Below, piece after piece: positions 42,443-51,169 of a DNA stretch of 64,000 nucleotides. Under the pieces are notes generated by a model. That model ran no database searches, was not told where the DNA came from, and saw only the letters and a list, made by a program, of their open reading frames with translations. The stretch comes from JBCDGZ01 sp038750655 (GTDB taxonomy: Bacteria > Bacteroidota > Bacteroidia > Chitinophagales > Saprospiraceae): contig JBCDGZ010000018.1 in NCBI GenBank assembly GCA_038750655.1, positions 4,003 through 68,002 of the forward strand, written 5' to 3'. Position numbers and translations under genes: made by a program. Position 1 is the stretch's first letter. Each line of letters starts with the position of its first letter.

Positions 42443-43798
42443 TTATACTGCCTGGATAATATCGTATTGGGTTAAAATATGCATCTCTCCAGCCTTATCC
42501 TTGGCGATAACCGCAGGGATTTGTTTGCTGATGTAACGAGATAGATTTTTGCAAGGCGTATCCTCCGTCACCGTAGGGAAAGCATTGCCCATAATGGCCT
42601 GTACGGCGCTCTCGGTATTGTGTAGAGGGTTTTCCAGCAGATGGGTTAGTACGGCACTTTCGGTGACCGAGCCAACAATATCGCCGTTTTGCATCACGGG
42701 AAGCTGGGAAATGTCGTTGTTCTTCATCAGTTGGAAGACCTCCCGTACGGTGTCGTCTGTTTTTACAGAAATAAACCCTTTATCTTTTTTGCGGTTGATC
42801 AGATCGCTTACCTTCAGGGCATCGTCCAGAAAGCCGCGCTCACGCATCCAGTCGTCGTTATAAATCTTACCGACGTAGCGACTTCCGTGATCGTGAATAA
42901 CGACGACGACGACATCGTCTTTGGTCAGCTGGTCTTTGAGCTGTACAACGCCAGCAAAGGCCGAGCCGGCGGAATAGCCCAGCAGGATGCCTTCCTCGCG
43001 GGCCAGCCGTCGCGCCATGATCGCTCCGTCTTTATCCGTCACCTTTTCGAAGAGGTCAATAATGTCGAAGTCCACATTTTTGGGTAGAATATCTTCGCCG
43101 ATGCCTTCAGTGATATAGGGATAGATTTCTTTCTCGTCAAAGACCCCTGTTTCGTGGTATTTTTTGAATACTGAGCCATAGGTATCGATGCCCCAGATTT
43201 TTAGATTGGGATTTTTTTCTTTGAGGTAACGACCTGTACCTGAGATGGTACCGCCCGTTCCTACACCGGCTACTAGGTGGGTGATTTTACCTTCGGTCTG
43301 CTCCCAAATTTCTGGGCCAGTACTTTCGTAGTGCGCCTTGCGATTGGAGAGGTTGTCGTATTGATTGCACCAGTAGGAGTTGGGAATTTCCTTGCTCAGG
43401 CGCTCGGCAACGGAGTAGTAGGAGCGAGGGTCAGTAGGTTCAACATTCGTTGGGCAAACGATAACCTCGGCTCCAACGGCCTTGAGCAAGTCGATTTTTT
43501 CTTTAGACTGTTTGTCGCTGGTGGTAAAAATACAGCGATAGCCCTTTACCGCAGCGGCGATGGCCAGCCCCATACCGGTATTACCCGAGGTACATTCGAT
43601 GATGGTTCCTCCAGCTTTGATGTCGCCCCTTTTTTCGGCGTCTTCCAGCATTTTCAGGGCCATACGATCTTTGATAGAATGGCCGGGGTTGAAGGTTTCG
43701 ACTTTGCAGAGCACCAAGGCTGGAGTATCTCCGATTACATTATTGATTTTCACCAGAGGCGTATGGCCGATGGTTTCCAGGATATTTTGATAGTACAT
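42443..43798 (-). CDS. Cystathionine beta-synthase with CBS domain pair
   Basis: A 451-residue PLP enzyme of the cysteine synthase/CBS family that joins homocysteine and serine (or acts as a cysteine synthase). The PLP lysine is in NPGHSIKDR (K43), the phosphate-binding loop is GVGTGGTISGTG, and SGNTGMGLA is the substrate loop. The last ~115 residues form two CBS domains: RKKDKGFISVKTDDTV, NNDISQLPVMQNGDIVGSV, and a second copy ending in IPAVIAKDKAGEMHIL. The combination identifies cystathionine beta-synthase rather than plain CysK. The DTYGSVFKKY and EGIGEDILPKNVD segments are typical of this type. Confidence 0.92.
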   Translation of the reverse strand: MYYQNILETIGHTPLVKINNVIGDTPALVLCKVETFNPGHSIKDRMALKMLEDAEKRGDIKAGGTIIECTSGNTGMGLAIAAAVKGYRCIFTTSDKQSKEKIDLLKAVGAEVIVCPTNVEPTDPRSYYSVAERLSKEIPNSYWCNQYDNLSNRKAHYESTGPEIWEQTEGKITHLVAGVGTGGTISGTGRYLKEKNPNLKIWGIDTYGSVFKKYHETGVFDEKEIYPYITEGIGEDILPKNVDFDIIDLFEKVTDKDGAIMARRLAREEGILLGYSAGSAFAGVVQLKDQLTKDDVVVVVIHDHGSRYVGKIYNDDWMRERGFLDDALKVSDLINRKKDKGFISVKTDDTVREVFQLMKNNDISQLPVMQNGDIVGSVTESAVLTHLLENPLHNTESAVQAIMGNAFPTVTEDTPCKNLSRYISKQIPAVIAKDKAGEMHILTQYDIIQAV

Positions 43799-43865
43799 GA
43801 GTTAAATTATTATTAGAACCAAAATTGATGGTTTAAGATGAATTATAGATAACTACAAGTAATGA

Positions 43866-44735
43866 TCATTTCAAATAGCGTACCTTACAGAAGAAACGAG
43901 CATCTCTAGCACCCAGCAATTGGGCGGTTCGAGAGGAGATCACAATGACCACGTTACTGCCGTAAACATTTTCCGGTATTCTTCCGATGACCTTCGCATA
44001 TACCGTACGTTTTTTCATCGGATTAGTTACTGCGATAATAGAATTGACAGGGGCCTTGCGGTGCAGCGCATAAAGATCGGTTTTTTGCTTCCCATCTTTC
44101 TGCCAGAATGCAACACCCTGCTCGTTGTATTCCCGCTTAATCTGACTAGCTTGAAAGTATTTTTTCCCTAAGTAACGACTCTTTTTCAACTCTGGGCTGC
44201 CTCGGCTCACCCGATAATGTTCTGGTATGCCCTCGATGTTCATCCAGCCAATGGTCAGCACATCGCCGGGGCTGATGGCGTAGCCGATCAGCTGGTTGCG
44301 CTGTGCGATGGTATCCACGGGCATCTTGAAATTCACCTTGGCAATGCGGTAAAGTGTATCCCCTCTCTTGACCCGATAACATACCGGGATGTGCGTCTGT
44401 GGATCGTAATCTTTACTTTTGTAACGCTTAATGGCTCGATTGGGGATCGGAATTTTGACATACTGATCGATCGACAGTGCTTGATCTCGCAGCTCTGGAT
44501 TGTAGGAGAAAAGCTCAGCGAGACTCAGGCCGTAGAATCGGGCCAGCGAAAACAGCGTTTGCTTGTAGGCAATCTGATGTTCAAATATTTTTTCTCCAAA
44601 AGCACTCAGCTCTAGAAATATGGTATCTTTAGGCGTGAGATATTGGATACTATCACCGGTTGCCTGGACCTTTGTCCAGCCTGTAGTAATGAAACAAAAC
44701 AACAATAGCCATCTCATAGTTTTGCTCTTTAGCAT
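43866..44735 (-). CDS. LysM-domain protein with RlpA-like C-terminal domain
   Basis: About 289 residues from the ATG at 44735. The frame reaches a TTG at 44750, but that codon lies inside a TAACTTTG promoter-like element, so it is not the start. A further ATG at 44717 (MRWLLLFCFI) is possible and also gives a signal peptide. Two LysM domains bind peptidoglycan: YKQTLFSLARFYGLSLAEL with NPELRD, and YRVKRGDTLYRIAKVNF with ISPGDVLTI. The C-terminal ~90 residues (GVAFWQKDGKQKTDLYALHR, then VYAKVIGRIPENVYGSNVVIV) look like a double-psi beta barrel of the RlpA type. It is probably periplasmic and cell-wall associated. It is divergent from kdsB. Confidence 0.85.
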   Translation of the reverse strand: MLKSKTMRWLLLFCFITTGWTKVQATGDSIQYLTPKDTIFLELSAFGEKIFEHQIAYKQTLFSLARFYGLSLAELFSYNPELRDQALSIDQYVKIPIPNRAIKRYKSKDYDPQTHIPVCYRVKRGDTLYRIAKVNFKMPVDTIAQRNQLIGYAISPGDVLTIGWMNIEGIPEHYRVSRGSPELKKSRYLGKKYFQASQIKREYNEQGVAFWQKDGKQKTDLYALHRKAPVNSIIAVTNPMKKRTVYAKVIGRIPENVYGSNVVIVISSRTAQLLGARDARFFCKVRYLK

Positions 44736-44747
44736 TTTTTGTACTCC

Positions 44748-44755
44748 CAAAGTTA
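44748..44755 (-). promoter_or_regulatory. Candidate -7 promoter element TAACTTTG for the LysM gene
   Basis: Minus-strand TAnnTTTG match just upstream of the LysM gene. Transcription would start about 5-10 nt further on, giving a leaderless or very short-leader transcript for the 44735 ATG, or a leader of about 25 nt for the 44717 ATG. Confidence 0.45.
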
Positions 44756-44814
44756 TATATGTTCCTGCAAAAAATTCAGCAAATTAAGCATCAAAACACA
44801 AAAATCATAGGTTT

Positions 44815-45576
44815 ATGAAGGCTGTAGCCATCATTCCGGCCCGCTATGCCTCCTCGCGTTTTCCCGCTAAGGCCCTGACCATGATACGCGGAAAATCGAT
44901 GATTCGTCGGGTATACGAACAAGCTTGCCAGGTCAAAGGACTGAGTGAAGTGATTGTTGCCACTGATGATCATCGCATTTTCGAACACCTTGAAGCCGCC
45001 GCTGCTCGCGTCGTCATGACCCGTAGGGACCATCGCAGCGGCACCGATCGCTGTGCCGAAGTGGCCGCCCAGCTCCCCAATACCGACATTATCCTCAACA
45101 TCCAAGGCGATGAGCCCTATATCCAGCCCGCCCAAATCGAGCGCCTGCTTCATCAATTGATCCACAATGAAGCCGCTTCCATCGCAACACTAGCTCAGCC
45201 TATTCACAAACTAGAAGATATTACCAATACTAATGTAGTAAAACTGGTAAAAAGTAGCCATGATCAGGCCCTTTATTTCAGCCGTCATCCCATCCCTTTT
45301 CGCCGAGATGTAGAGCTGGCCAACTGGTCGGGGCAATACCTGCGCCATATTGGTCTCTACGGCTTTCGTCGCGCTACACTACTGGCTATCAGTAAGTTGC
45401 CATCTAGTTCGCTAGAGCAGGCCGAGGCGCTGGAGCAACTGCGCTGGCTCGAAAACGGCTATTCCATCTCTGTCGCTCTAAGCGAGCACCAAAGCATTAG
45501 CATCGATACCCCCGAGGACCTCCGGCGGCTTGAAGATTGGTTGGATCAACAGGATTCCTTATCTTCATCGCAATGA
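44815..45576 (+). CDS. kdsB: 3-deoxy-manno-octulosonate cytidylyltransferase KdsB
   Basis: A 253-residue CMP-Kdo synthetase. It activates Kdo with CTP for lipopolysaccharide inner-core synthesis in the cytoplasm. Signature sequences are IIPARYASSRFPAKAL at the N-terminus, VATDDHRIFEHL, TRRDHRSGTDRCAE, and ILNIQGDEPYIQP, with the C-terminal SIDTPEDLRRLEDW. All match the KdsB nucleotide-binding pattern. The stop overlaps the start of the NUDIX gene (ATGA), and the SGNH hydrolase gene follows, so three genes probably form one operon. KdsC of the same pathway is encoded at 63260-63793. Confidence 0.96.
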   Translation: MKAVAIIPARYASSRFPAKALTMIRGKSMIRRVYEQACQVKGLSEVIVATDDHRIFEHLEAAAARVVMTRRDHRSGTDRCAEVAAQLPNTDIILNIQGDEPYIQPAQIERLLHQLIHNEAASIATLAQPIHKLEDITNTNVVKLVKSSHDQALYFSRHPIPFRRDVELANWSGQYLRHIGLYGFRRATLLAISKLPSSSLEQAEALEQLRWLENGYSISVALSEHQSISIDTPEDLRRLEDWLDQQDSLSSSQ

Positions 45577-46106
45577 AATTTTGTTCGAACTGTGGTCATC
45601 CTGTCGTCTTCAAAGCTGTCCCCGGAGATACCCATATGCGATTTGTCTGTGAGTCCTGTAATACCATTCACTACCAAAATCCTAATGTTGTCGCTGGCTG
45701 TCTGCCCCTATGGGAGGACAAGGTGCTGCTTTGCCGACGCGCCATTGAGCCTCGGCTTGGGTTCTGGAATGTTCCGGGAGGGTATTTGGAAAATGGCGAG
45801 TCGGTTGAAGAAGGGGCCGTCCGTGAAGTGATGGAGGAAGCTTGTACCCATGTTGATATTACAGGGTTGCACATGGTCTACAGTATTCCGCACATCAATC
45901 AGGTTTATATGCACTTTTTGGGAGATTTAAAGCAGCTTGACTTTGCTCCGGGCATCGAAAGTCTGGAAGTCCAGCTGTTTCGCGAAGAGGATATTCCCTG
46001 GGAAGAAATTGCCTTCGGTTCTTCTGTTTTCACCCTGCGGCGATTCTTTGAAGATCGTAAAGCGGGCATTCGTCAGGTGCATGTAGGAGGTTTTCGTAAA
46101 AAATAA
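45573..46106 (+). CDS. NUDIX hydrolase with N-terminal zinc ribbon
   Basis: About 177 residues from the ATG at 45573, which overlaps the kdsB stop as ATGA; the longer frame to 45537 lies inside kdsB. The N-terminus is a zinc ribbon of two CxxC pairs (CSNCGH and CESCNT), followed by the NUDIX fold with the box GGYLENGESVEEGAVREVMEEACT, giving the GX5EX7REUXEEXGU pattern. The family cleaves nucleoside diphosphates linked to other groups, such as ADP-ribose or NADH. The zinc ribbon with HYQNPNVVAG is typical of a NudC-like or ADP-ribose pyrophosphatase-like subset found in Bacteroidota. Substrate unassigned. Confidence 0.9.
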   Translation: MKFCSNCGHPVVFKAVPGDTHMRFVCESCNTIHYQNPNVVAGCLPLWEDKVLLCRRAIEPRLGFWNVPGGYLENGESVEEGAVREVMEEACTHVDITGLHMVYSIPHINQVYMHFLGDLKQLDFAPGIESLEVQLFREEDIPWEEIAFGSSVFTLRRFFEDRKAGIRQVHVGGFRKK

Positions 46107-46131
46107 GGACTTTATATTTTAATCGCTGATT

Positions 46132-47973
46132 ATGAACCAATTACTCCAGTCTCTCTCTCTTCTATTTTTGTTGAGTACGGCCTCCGTAAGTGCCCAGCAG
46201 CAAACTATCTTGGTCGACTTTGGCAACACTGCGTCTCCTGCTCCTTGGAATAACCTGTCCAACCCCAACAATGGCCGCATCGACGCGCTGGTCCACTCGC
46301 TGGGCCTGCCGACCAACATTGCGCTTGAAGTCATCGACTCTTTCACCTCCATCAACACCAGCGGTACCCAATCGCCTGACCCCGCGCTGGGCTTGCCGGG
46401 CACAGCCTCCGGCGACAGCTTCTACGGTAATCCCGCCCTCTTTTCCGGCGAAATCCAACCAACGGGCGGTATCCGCCTGTCCAATTTAGCACTGGATAGG
46501 GAATACACCATCAGTCTGTTCGCCTCCCGGCTGGCTAGCGATAACCGTGAAACCCAGTACGTCTGGACCGGCCAAAGTCGCGATACGGCTTATCTCAATG
46601 TTGCAGGTAACATTAGCGATATAGTTGAATTTACCACTTTCCCCGCTGCCGACGGCACTATTGAAGTCATCGCCTCAAAAGGTCCTAATAACAACAATAC
46701 TTTTGGCTTTTTCTATCTGGGCGCACTGAAAATGACGTATGCGGTGGATAGCCTTCCACCGCCCAGCCTGAGCCTGCGGCAGCCGGACGGGGGAGAGTTT
46801 TGGCAGTTGGGAAAGCCGGTGAGGATGGTTTGGGAGAGTACGACGGGGGCGGCGACATCGATTGAGTATTCTACGGATGGTGGAGCCAACTGGGAGCTGA
46901 TTGAGACGGTACCGGCTTTTCAGAACGCTTATGAATGGGAGGTGGCTGGTGGAGCCTCCAAGCAGTGCTTGCTGCGCATCAACTCAGATAGCCTCCAGGA
47001 TCAGACGGCGGGCGTCTTCGAAATTTCGGCGAGTGAAGACTCCTGTCGAATTGTCGTCATCGGCTCGTCGACGGCCGCCGGAACCGGCGCTTCGATCCCC
47101 GATAGTGCTTGGGTCAATCGCTACCGAGAGGAAATTTATCAAAATGATACCCGCTACGAAGTTTTCAATCTGGCCCGAGGCGGCTACACGACCTATCACC
47201 TGCTGCCTAGCGGAGACCCTTCGGCCACGGGCGTCGGCATTACCATAGATACACTGAGAAACATCACCCAAGCCTTATCCTTAAACCCCGCCGGTGTCAT
47301 CATCAACCTACCCTCCAACGATGCCGCCAACTCCTTTCCCGTTGAAGATCAAATGACCAATTTCAACCTCATGGTCGACGTGGCGGCCCAGCAGGGCGTG
47401 AAAACCTGGGTCTGCACTACCCAACCGAGGAATTTCGGCGCCCCTAATAAAATCCAGATTCAGCTAGATGCTCGCGATTCCATTTTGGCGGTCTTCGGAG
47501 AAAGGGCCATCGATTTTTGGACGGGAACGGCCGATTCTACAGGCCGCATCCAGCCGCAGTTCGACTCTGGCGACGGCGTGCACCTCAATGACCTGGGCCA
47601 TCGACACCTATACGAGCAGGTGTTGAAGGAGAATATCATTGATCAGATCTGCGACTTTACATCTGTTGGTTTTCAGGAAGCCTTGATTGGAGAGGACCTG
47701 ACGCTGCAAGTTTTTCCCAACCCCTTCCAGTCGTCTTTCCACTTACAACTCCATCCCGAGCAATCGGGAACCTTTGAATTGCTGCTGCACGATACGCTCG
47801 GGCGAACCCTCTATCATCAGCAGGGCGAGTATTACCACGGGGACGCTCAGGTCTATCATGTTCAACCTCAACTAGGTTCGGAGCCCTCTTCCCAATTGTT
47901 ATTTTTGAAAGTTAGTGTAGAAAGTCAGGGGCGAAGCCAGCAAAAGACCCTGCGCTTGCTGCATATACCTTAG
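46132..47973 (+). CDS. Secreted SGNH/GDSL hydrolase with T9SS sorting domain
   Basis: A 613-residue protein with signal peptide (LLQSLSLLFLLSTASVSAQQ). Residues ~20-205 form a beta-rich carbohydrate-binding-like domain (ILVDFGNTASPAPWNN, FGFFYLGALKM). A short Ig-like stretch follows (~215-300, WQLGKPVRMVWES). Then comes an SGNH hydrolase domain (~305-525) with the nucleophile motif VVIGSSTAAGTG, the block III INLPSNDAAN and the C-terminal DGVHLNDLGHRH catalytic Asp/His pair. The end is a type IX sorting domain (FPNPFQSSFHLQL). Likely a secreted esterase or acetylesterase acting on polysaccharides. It is 25 nt after the NUDIX gene. GC skew switches inside this gene near 46740 and 46990. Confidence 0.88.
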   Translation: MNQLLQSLSLLFLLSTASVSAQQQTILVDFGNTASPAPWNNLSNPNNGRIDALVHSLGLPTNIALEVIDSFTSINTSGTQSPDPALGLPGTASGDSFYGNPALFSGEIQPTGGIRLSNLALDREYTISLFASRLASDNRETQYVWTGQSRDTAYLNVAGNISDIVEFTTFPAADGTIEVIASKGPNNNNTFGFFYLGALKMTYAVDSLPPPSLSLRQPDGGEFWQLGKPVRMVWESTTGAATSIEYSTDGGANWELIETVPAFQNAYEWEVAGGASKQCLLRINSDSLQDQTAGVFEISASEDSCRIVVIGSSTAAGTGASIPDSAWVNRYREEIYQNDTRYEVFNLARGGYTTYHLLPSGDPSATGVGITIDTLRNITQALSLNPAGVIINLPSNDAANSFPVEDQMTNFNLMVDVAAQQGVKTWVCTTQPRNFGAPNKIQIQLDARDSILAVFGERAIDFWTGTADSTGRIQPQFDSGDGVHLNDLGHRHLYEQVLKENIIDQICDFTSVGFQEALIGEDLTLQVFPNPFQSSFHLQLHPEQSGTFELLLHDTLGRTLYHQQGEYYHGDAQVYHVQPQLGSEPSSQLLFLKVSVESQGRSQQKTLRLLHIP

Positions 47974-48048
47974 CCAAAACCCCTCATATGCGGTACAGCT
48001 ATTTCCCGTCAAAATTCCGTAATTTGTAGAGAATAAGAATTTTAAGAA

Positions 48049-48678
48049 GTGAAAGAAATCATTCACGTAGCCATCGTTGAGGATGATGAAGAAATCCGTC
48101 AGGTCCTGGCGCTCATTATCAGAGGAACGCCGGGTTATTTTTGTAAGCATACTTTTGTCGACGCGGAATCGGCGGTCAAGGAGCTGCCGAATTTGTATGT
48201 CAATGTGGTTTTGATGGATATTGAACTGCCGGGGATCAACGGAATAGAAGCCATTAAACGACTTAAGCCACAGTTGCCAGATACTGATTTTATTATGCTG
48301 ACGGTGAAGCATGACGACAAGTCGATCTTCGATTCGCTCTGCGCGGGCGCATCGGGCTATCTACTCAAAGATACGCCTCCCAGCGACCTGCTGCGCAGCA
48401 TAGAAGAAGTCTACAAAGGCGGTTCGCCCATGAGTACCAATATCGCTCGGAAGGTCATTTTTTCTTTCCACCAAAATCCTAGCCCCTCACCACTTTCCGC
48501 TCGGGAAACAGAAATCCTGCAACTACTCTGCGAGGGGATGAATTACCGCTCTATCGCCGAAAAATTATTCCTCAGCTCCCACACCGTACGCTCCCACATT
48601 AAAAACATCTACAAAAAACTGCATGTCCACTCCCGTGCAGAAGCCGTCAAGAAGGCCATTAACGACAAGCTGCTGTAG
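48049..48678 (+). CDS. LuxR/NarL-family response regulator
   Basis: A 209-residue two-component regulator with GTG start at 48049 (no nearer ATG fits). The receiver domain has the acidic pocket EDDEE at residues 11-15, the phosphorylation aspartate D57 in VLMDIELPG, and the conserved lysine in GYLLKDTPP. The C-terminal LuxR-type helix-turn-helix (SARETEILQLLCEGMNYRSIAEKLFLSSHTVRSHIKNIY) binds DNA. It matches the NarL class that pairs with HisKA_3-type kinases such as the Reg_prop kinase encoded at 51170, but two genes separate them, so the pairing is inferred. It is upstream of a T9SS-secreted protein and a lipoprotein, which could be its targets. Confidence 0.92.
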   Translation: MKEIIHVAIVEDDEEIRQVLALIIRGTPGYFCKHTFVDAESAVKELPNLYVNVVLMDIELPGINGIEAIKRLKPQLPDTDFIMLTVKHDDKSIFDSLCAGASGYLLKDTPPSDLLRSIEEVYKGGSPMSTNIARKVIFSFHQNPSPSPLSARETEILQLLCEGMNYRSIAEKLFLSSHTVRSHIKNIYKKLHVHSRAEAVKKAINDKLL

Positions 48679-48681
48679 CCA

Positions 48682-48699
48682 TTGGGTATTTTACCCCAA
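48682..48699 (+). terminator. Possible weak hairpin after the response regulator
   Basis: TTGGGTA pairs with TACCCCAA across a short TTT loop, with one extra C, directly after the response-regulator stop. No T tract follows, so it is a weak candidate. Confidence 0.25.
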
Positions 48700-48795
48700 A
48701 TGCGCGATTGATCGCCCCTGCCTTCGCCACTAATTTTGTGATCGACATCCAGGACCCCCTAACGTGTCCGTACCTCTTTGATCTAAAAATTAGGC

Positions 48796-50523
48796 ATGAA
48801 CAAGACGATTATACTTTACATCTTGATCCTTTTCTTTACGCCTTTACAGTCCTTTGCTCAAGGTTTCGAGTGGGCCAACCAAGTGGAAATCGTAGCATTT
48901 GACCTAGTGGCCTCCCTGGGCTTCACCTCCCGCGAGGTAGCGGTCGATGCAGAAGGCAATAGCTACATGGTTGGTAATTTCGTAGGCACCCAGAAATTTG
49001 GTGATAGCACCCTGACTTCCCAAACCTTCGCCTTTCAAAACATTCCCAACGACGATGCCTTTGTCGCCAAGTATGCTCCCGATGGTAGCTTCTGCTGGGT
49101 GAAAACCTTCCCTTCCACCTTCGGCAGCTTTGTCCATGATGTAGAACTCGATGAGCAGGGAAACCTCTACCTGCTTATCCGATTTTTAGAAAGCGTTGAG
49201 GTCAATGGCAGTACGACAATGGGCGAGGAGGGGGTAGTGCTGGCTAAGCTGAATACTACTCTGGACTTGGAATGGCAGCAAAGCTATACCATTCCCCGCA
49301 CCGGCTTAGCAACCATTGGCAACCTGGCAATCCATCGCGATGCAGTCTACCTGACTGGCTCTGCCAGCGTAGAATTGACCATGAGCGGTACCATCCTCAA
49401 CGCCGAGCAGCCGGCCTTCGTCGCTAGCCTGGACCCTGAAGATGGAAGCATCAACTGGACCCGACCGACGGGCCTAGAACCGGGAGAGATCGATACCGAT
49501 TCAACGGGTAACCTCTACCTCAGCACCAACGTCGATTTCCCCGCAGATTCGACGCTAGTGGGCAGCTCAACGATCATCGCACCGATGGGGACGGTGATGG
49601 TATTTATTAAATATGATGTGGAGGGAGAAGTGGTCTGGACGAGGACCTCTGGTAGTGGGCAGGCGTTGCCGAACCGGGCAGGGGGACTGGTGGTGGAGCC
49701 GCAAAGTGGGGCTGTCTATATCGTAGGGCAGTGGGGAGAACGGCTGAAGCTCGAAGGGGTAGAGTTGGTGGACAATGTCGCTTTTGTGCCGGCTTTGATG
49801 TACGTGGCTAAATTTGATGCCCAGGGGCAACTGCAATGGTTGCAGTCCAGCCGGACACCGCCGCCGGCACCAGGCGTGCAGGTAGCTCGCATCGCTAATC
49901 ATCAAATCGATCTGGCCCCCGACGGCGGCATCTTCATTGGAGCGCAGCATTCTCCGGGGCTGGCCCTGCTTGGTGAGGGAGCCAATGAGGTGGAGTTTGG
50001 GTTTGATGGATTGGGCTTTATAGTGAGGTACAGCAGCGATGGTGTGCTAGGGTGGACGCAAAAGCTCCGCTGCCTGGGGCCCAATTGCAACTTCTCGCTT
50101 ACTGATTTGGCGGCTGCAGGCGGTGAAGAGAAAGTTGTCTTCACCGGTGTATTCAGAGATACCCTTGACCTTGGCGAGCTGTCGATCACCGATGTCAATC
50201 CACCGATGGAAGTCCAATCTAATATTTATTTGGTGAAAATGGATGGCGAGCTGATGTCAACAGCTACGGAAAGTCCGTTCCATGCTTTGGCCTTTCGGGC
50301 CTGGCCCAACCCGGTTGCGGAGACGCTTTATTTGACTTGGCCCGCAGGGCAGAGCGCAGGGCAGTTAGAGCTATTTGATTTGCAGGGGCGACTTCATCTG
50401 GCAAAGCCTGTTTCTGGGGGATCGGCCCGAATCAACATTCAAGATCTGCCCGCGGGGTCTTACCTGCTCCGTCTTAGTGCCGACGGTCAGCGCATTTCCC
50501 AAAAAATCATAATCAGCCACTAA
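48796..50523 (+). CDS. Secreted SBBP-repeat-like beta-propeller protein with T9SS sorting domain
   Basis: A 575-residue protein with signal peptide (IILYILILFFTPLQSFAQG). The body has repeated segments of the SBBP/cell-surface propeller type: VDAEGNSYMVGNFVGTQKFGDS, FVAKYAPDGSFCWVKTF, ELDEQGNLYLLIRF and YVAKFDAQGQLQWLQSS. The C-terminus is a T9SS domain (AWPNPVAETLYLTWP, LPAGSYLLRLSADGQ). It probably forms a surface beta propeller without an obvious enzyme site. It lies between the response regulator and a small lipoprotein gene. A clear change from C-rich to G-rich coding occurs near base 49575. Confidence 0.85.
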   Translation: MNKTIILYILILFFTPLQSFAQGFEWANQVEIVAFDLVASLGFTSREVAVDAEGNSYMVGNFVGTQKFGDSTLTSQTFAFQNIPNDDAFVAKYAPDGSFCWVKTFPSTFGSFVHDVELDEQGNLYLLIRFLESVEVNGSTTMGEEGVVLAKLNTTLDLEWQQSYTIPRTGLATIGNLAIHRDAVYLTGSASVELTMSGTILNAEQPAFVASLDPEDGSINWTRPTGLEPGEIDTDSTGNLYLSTNVDFPADSTLVGSSTIIAPMGTVMVFIKYDVEGEVVWTRTSGSGQALPNRAGGLVVEPQSGAVYIVGQWGERLKLEGVELVDNVAFVPALMYVAKFDAQGQLQWLQSSRTPPPAPGVQVARIANHQIDLAPDGGIFIGAQHSPGLALLGEGANEVEFGFDGLGFIVRYSSDGVLGWTQKLRCLGPNCNFSLTDLAAAGGEEKVVFTGVFRDTLDLGELSITDVNPPMEVQSNIYLVKMDGELMSTATESPFHALAFRAWPNPVAETLYLTWPAGQSAGQLELFDLQGRLHLAKPVSGGSARINIQDLPAGSYLLRLSADGQRISQKIIISH

Positions 50524-50589
50524 GTACAAACACCTTTTTAACGTAAGTGGATAATCCTATCATTTTTGAACAATAAAAAGCAATTAGAA

Positions 50590-51084
50590 ATGAAGCATTT
50601 TAAAGTATTCCTTGGTCTCGCCTTACTGGGCTTAACCCTCCTCCAAACCGCCTGCAACAACGATGATGATAATGACGGCATTAATGTCGGTGGCGACGGC
50701 TGCAACGCCTCCTGGAAAGTAGATGGTACCAACTATTCAGACGACGAAATGGCAGGCTGTCTCTACATCGATAGTACCCTCAACCTCAGCTCGCTAATCG
50801 CGGGTACTTCCGGCGATTTTTTCTTGCAGATAGACCCCATTACTGCGCCAGGGACGTTCACCGTAGACCCTGTTAATAATCCTACTACGGCACCAAATAT
50901 CGTTATCTTCTTACGGCTTAACGACAATAAACAAATTGTGATTCGAAACGGTACGGTGACCGTGACGGAGCTGAGTAACAGTAAAGCTATGGGCACTTTT
51001 AGTGGCACTTTTTTCGATATACAAGATTTTACAATGACCACAAGTTTTAGCGTTACCGAAGGTCGGTTTGAAGCTGACTTTTAG
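50590..51084 (+). CDS. Small lipoprotein with beta-rich domain (164 aa)
   Basis: About 164 residues from the ATG at 50590; the longer frame depends on a TTG. The signal is a lipoprotein type with lipobox LLQTAC near residue 20, followed by an Asp/Asn-rich linker (NNDDDNDGINVGG) that may be exposed. The rest is beta-rich (SWKVDGTNYSDDEMAG, TMTTSFSVTEGRFEADF). This looks like the small single-domain lipoproteins of unknown function in Bacteroidota (DUF6252-like), which I cannot confirm. It is 66 bp after the T9SS propeller gene and 85 bp before the histidine kinase. Confidence 0.75.
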   Translation: MKHFKVFLGLALLGLTLLQTACNNDDDNDGINVGGDGCNASWKVDGTNYSDDEMAGCLYIDSTLNLSSLIAGTSGDFFLQIDPITAPGTFTVDPVNNPTTAPNIVIFLRLNDNKQIVIRNGTVTVTELSNSKAMGTFSGTFFDIQDFTMTTSFSVTEGRFEADF

Positions 51085-51110
51085 GGATACAAGATTCCTT
51101 TTCGGAACGT

Positions 51111-51159
51111 GACAGTGCAAGTCTCTAAAGGTTTACTTACCTTAGATTAGTGCACTGTC
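51111..51159. repeat. Inverted repeat GACAGTGCA / TGCACTGTC upstream of the sensor kinase
   Basis: Nine-base perfect arms at 51111-51119 and 51151-51159, separated by 31 bases. A short T-containing stretch (TTTATATTTT) follows the right arm. It may terminate the lipoprotein transcript or act as an operator, because the kinase ATG at 51170 lies only 10 bases beyond the right arm. The inner TGCACT is itself nearly palindromic. Confidence 0.45.
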
Positions 51160-51169
51160 TTTATATTTT

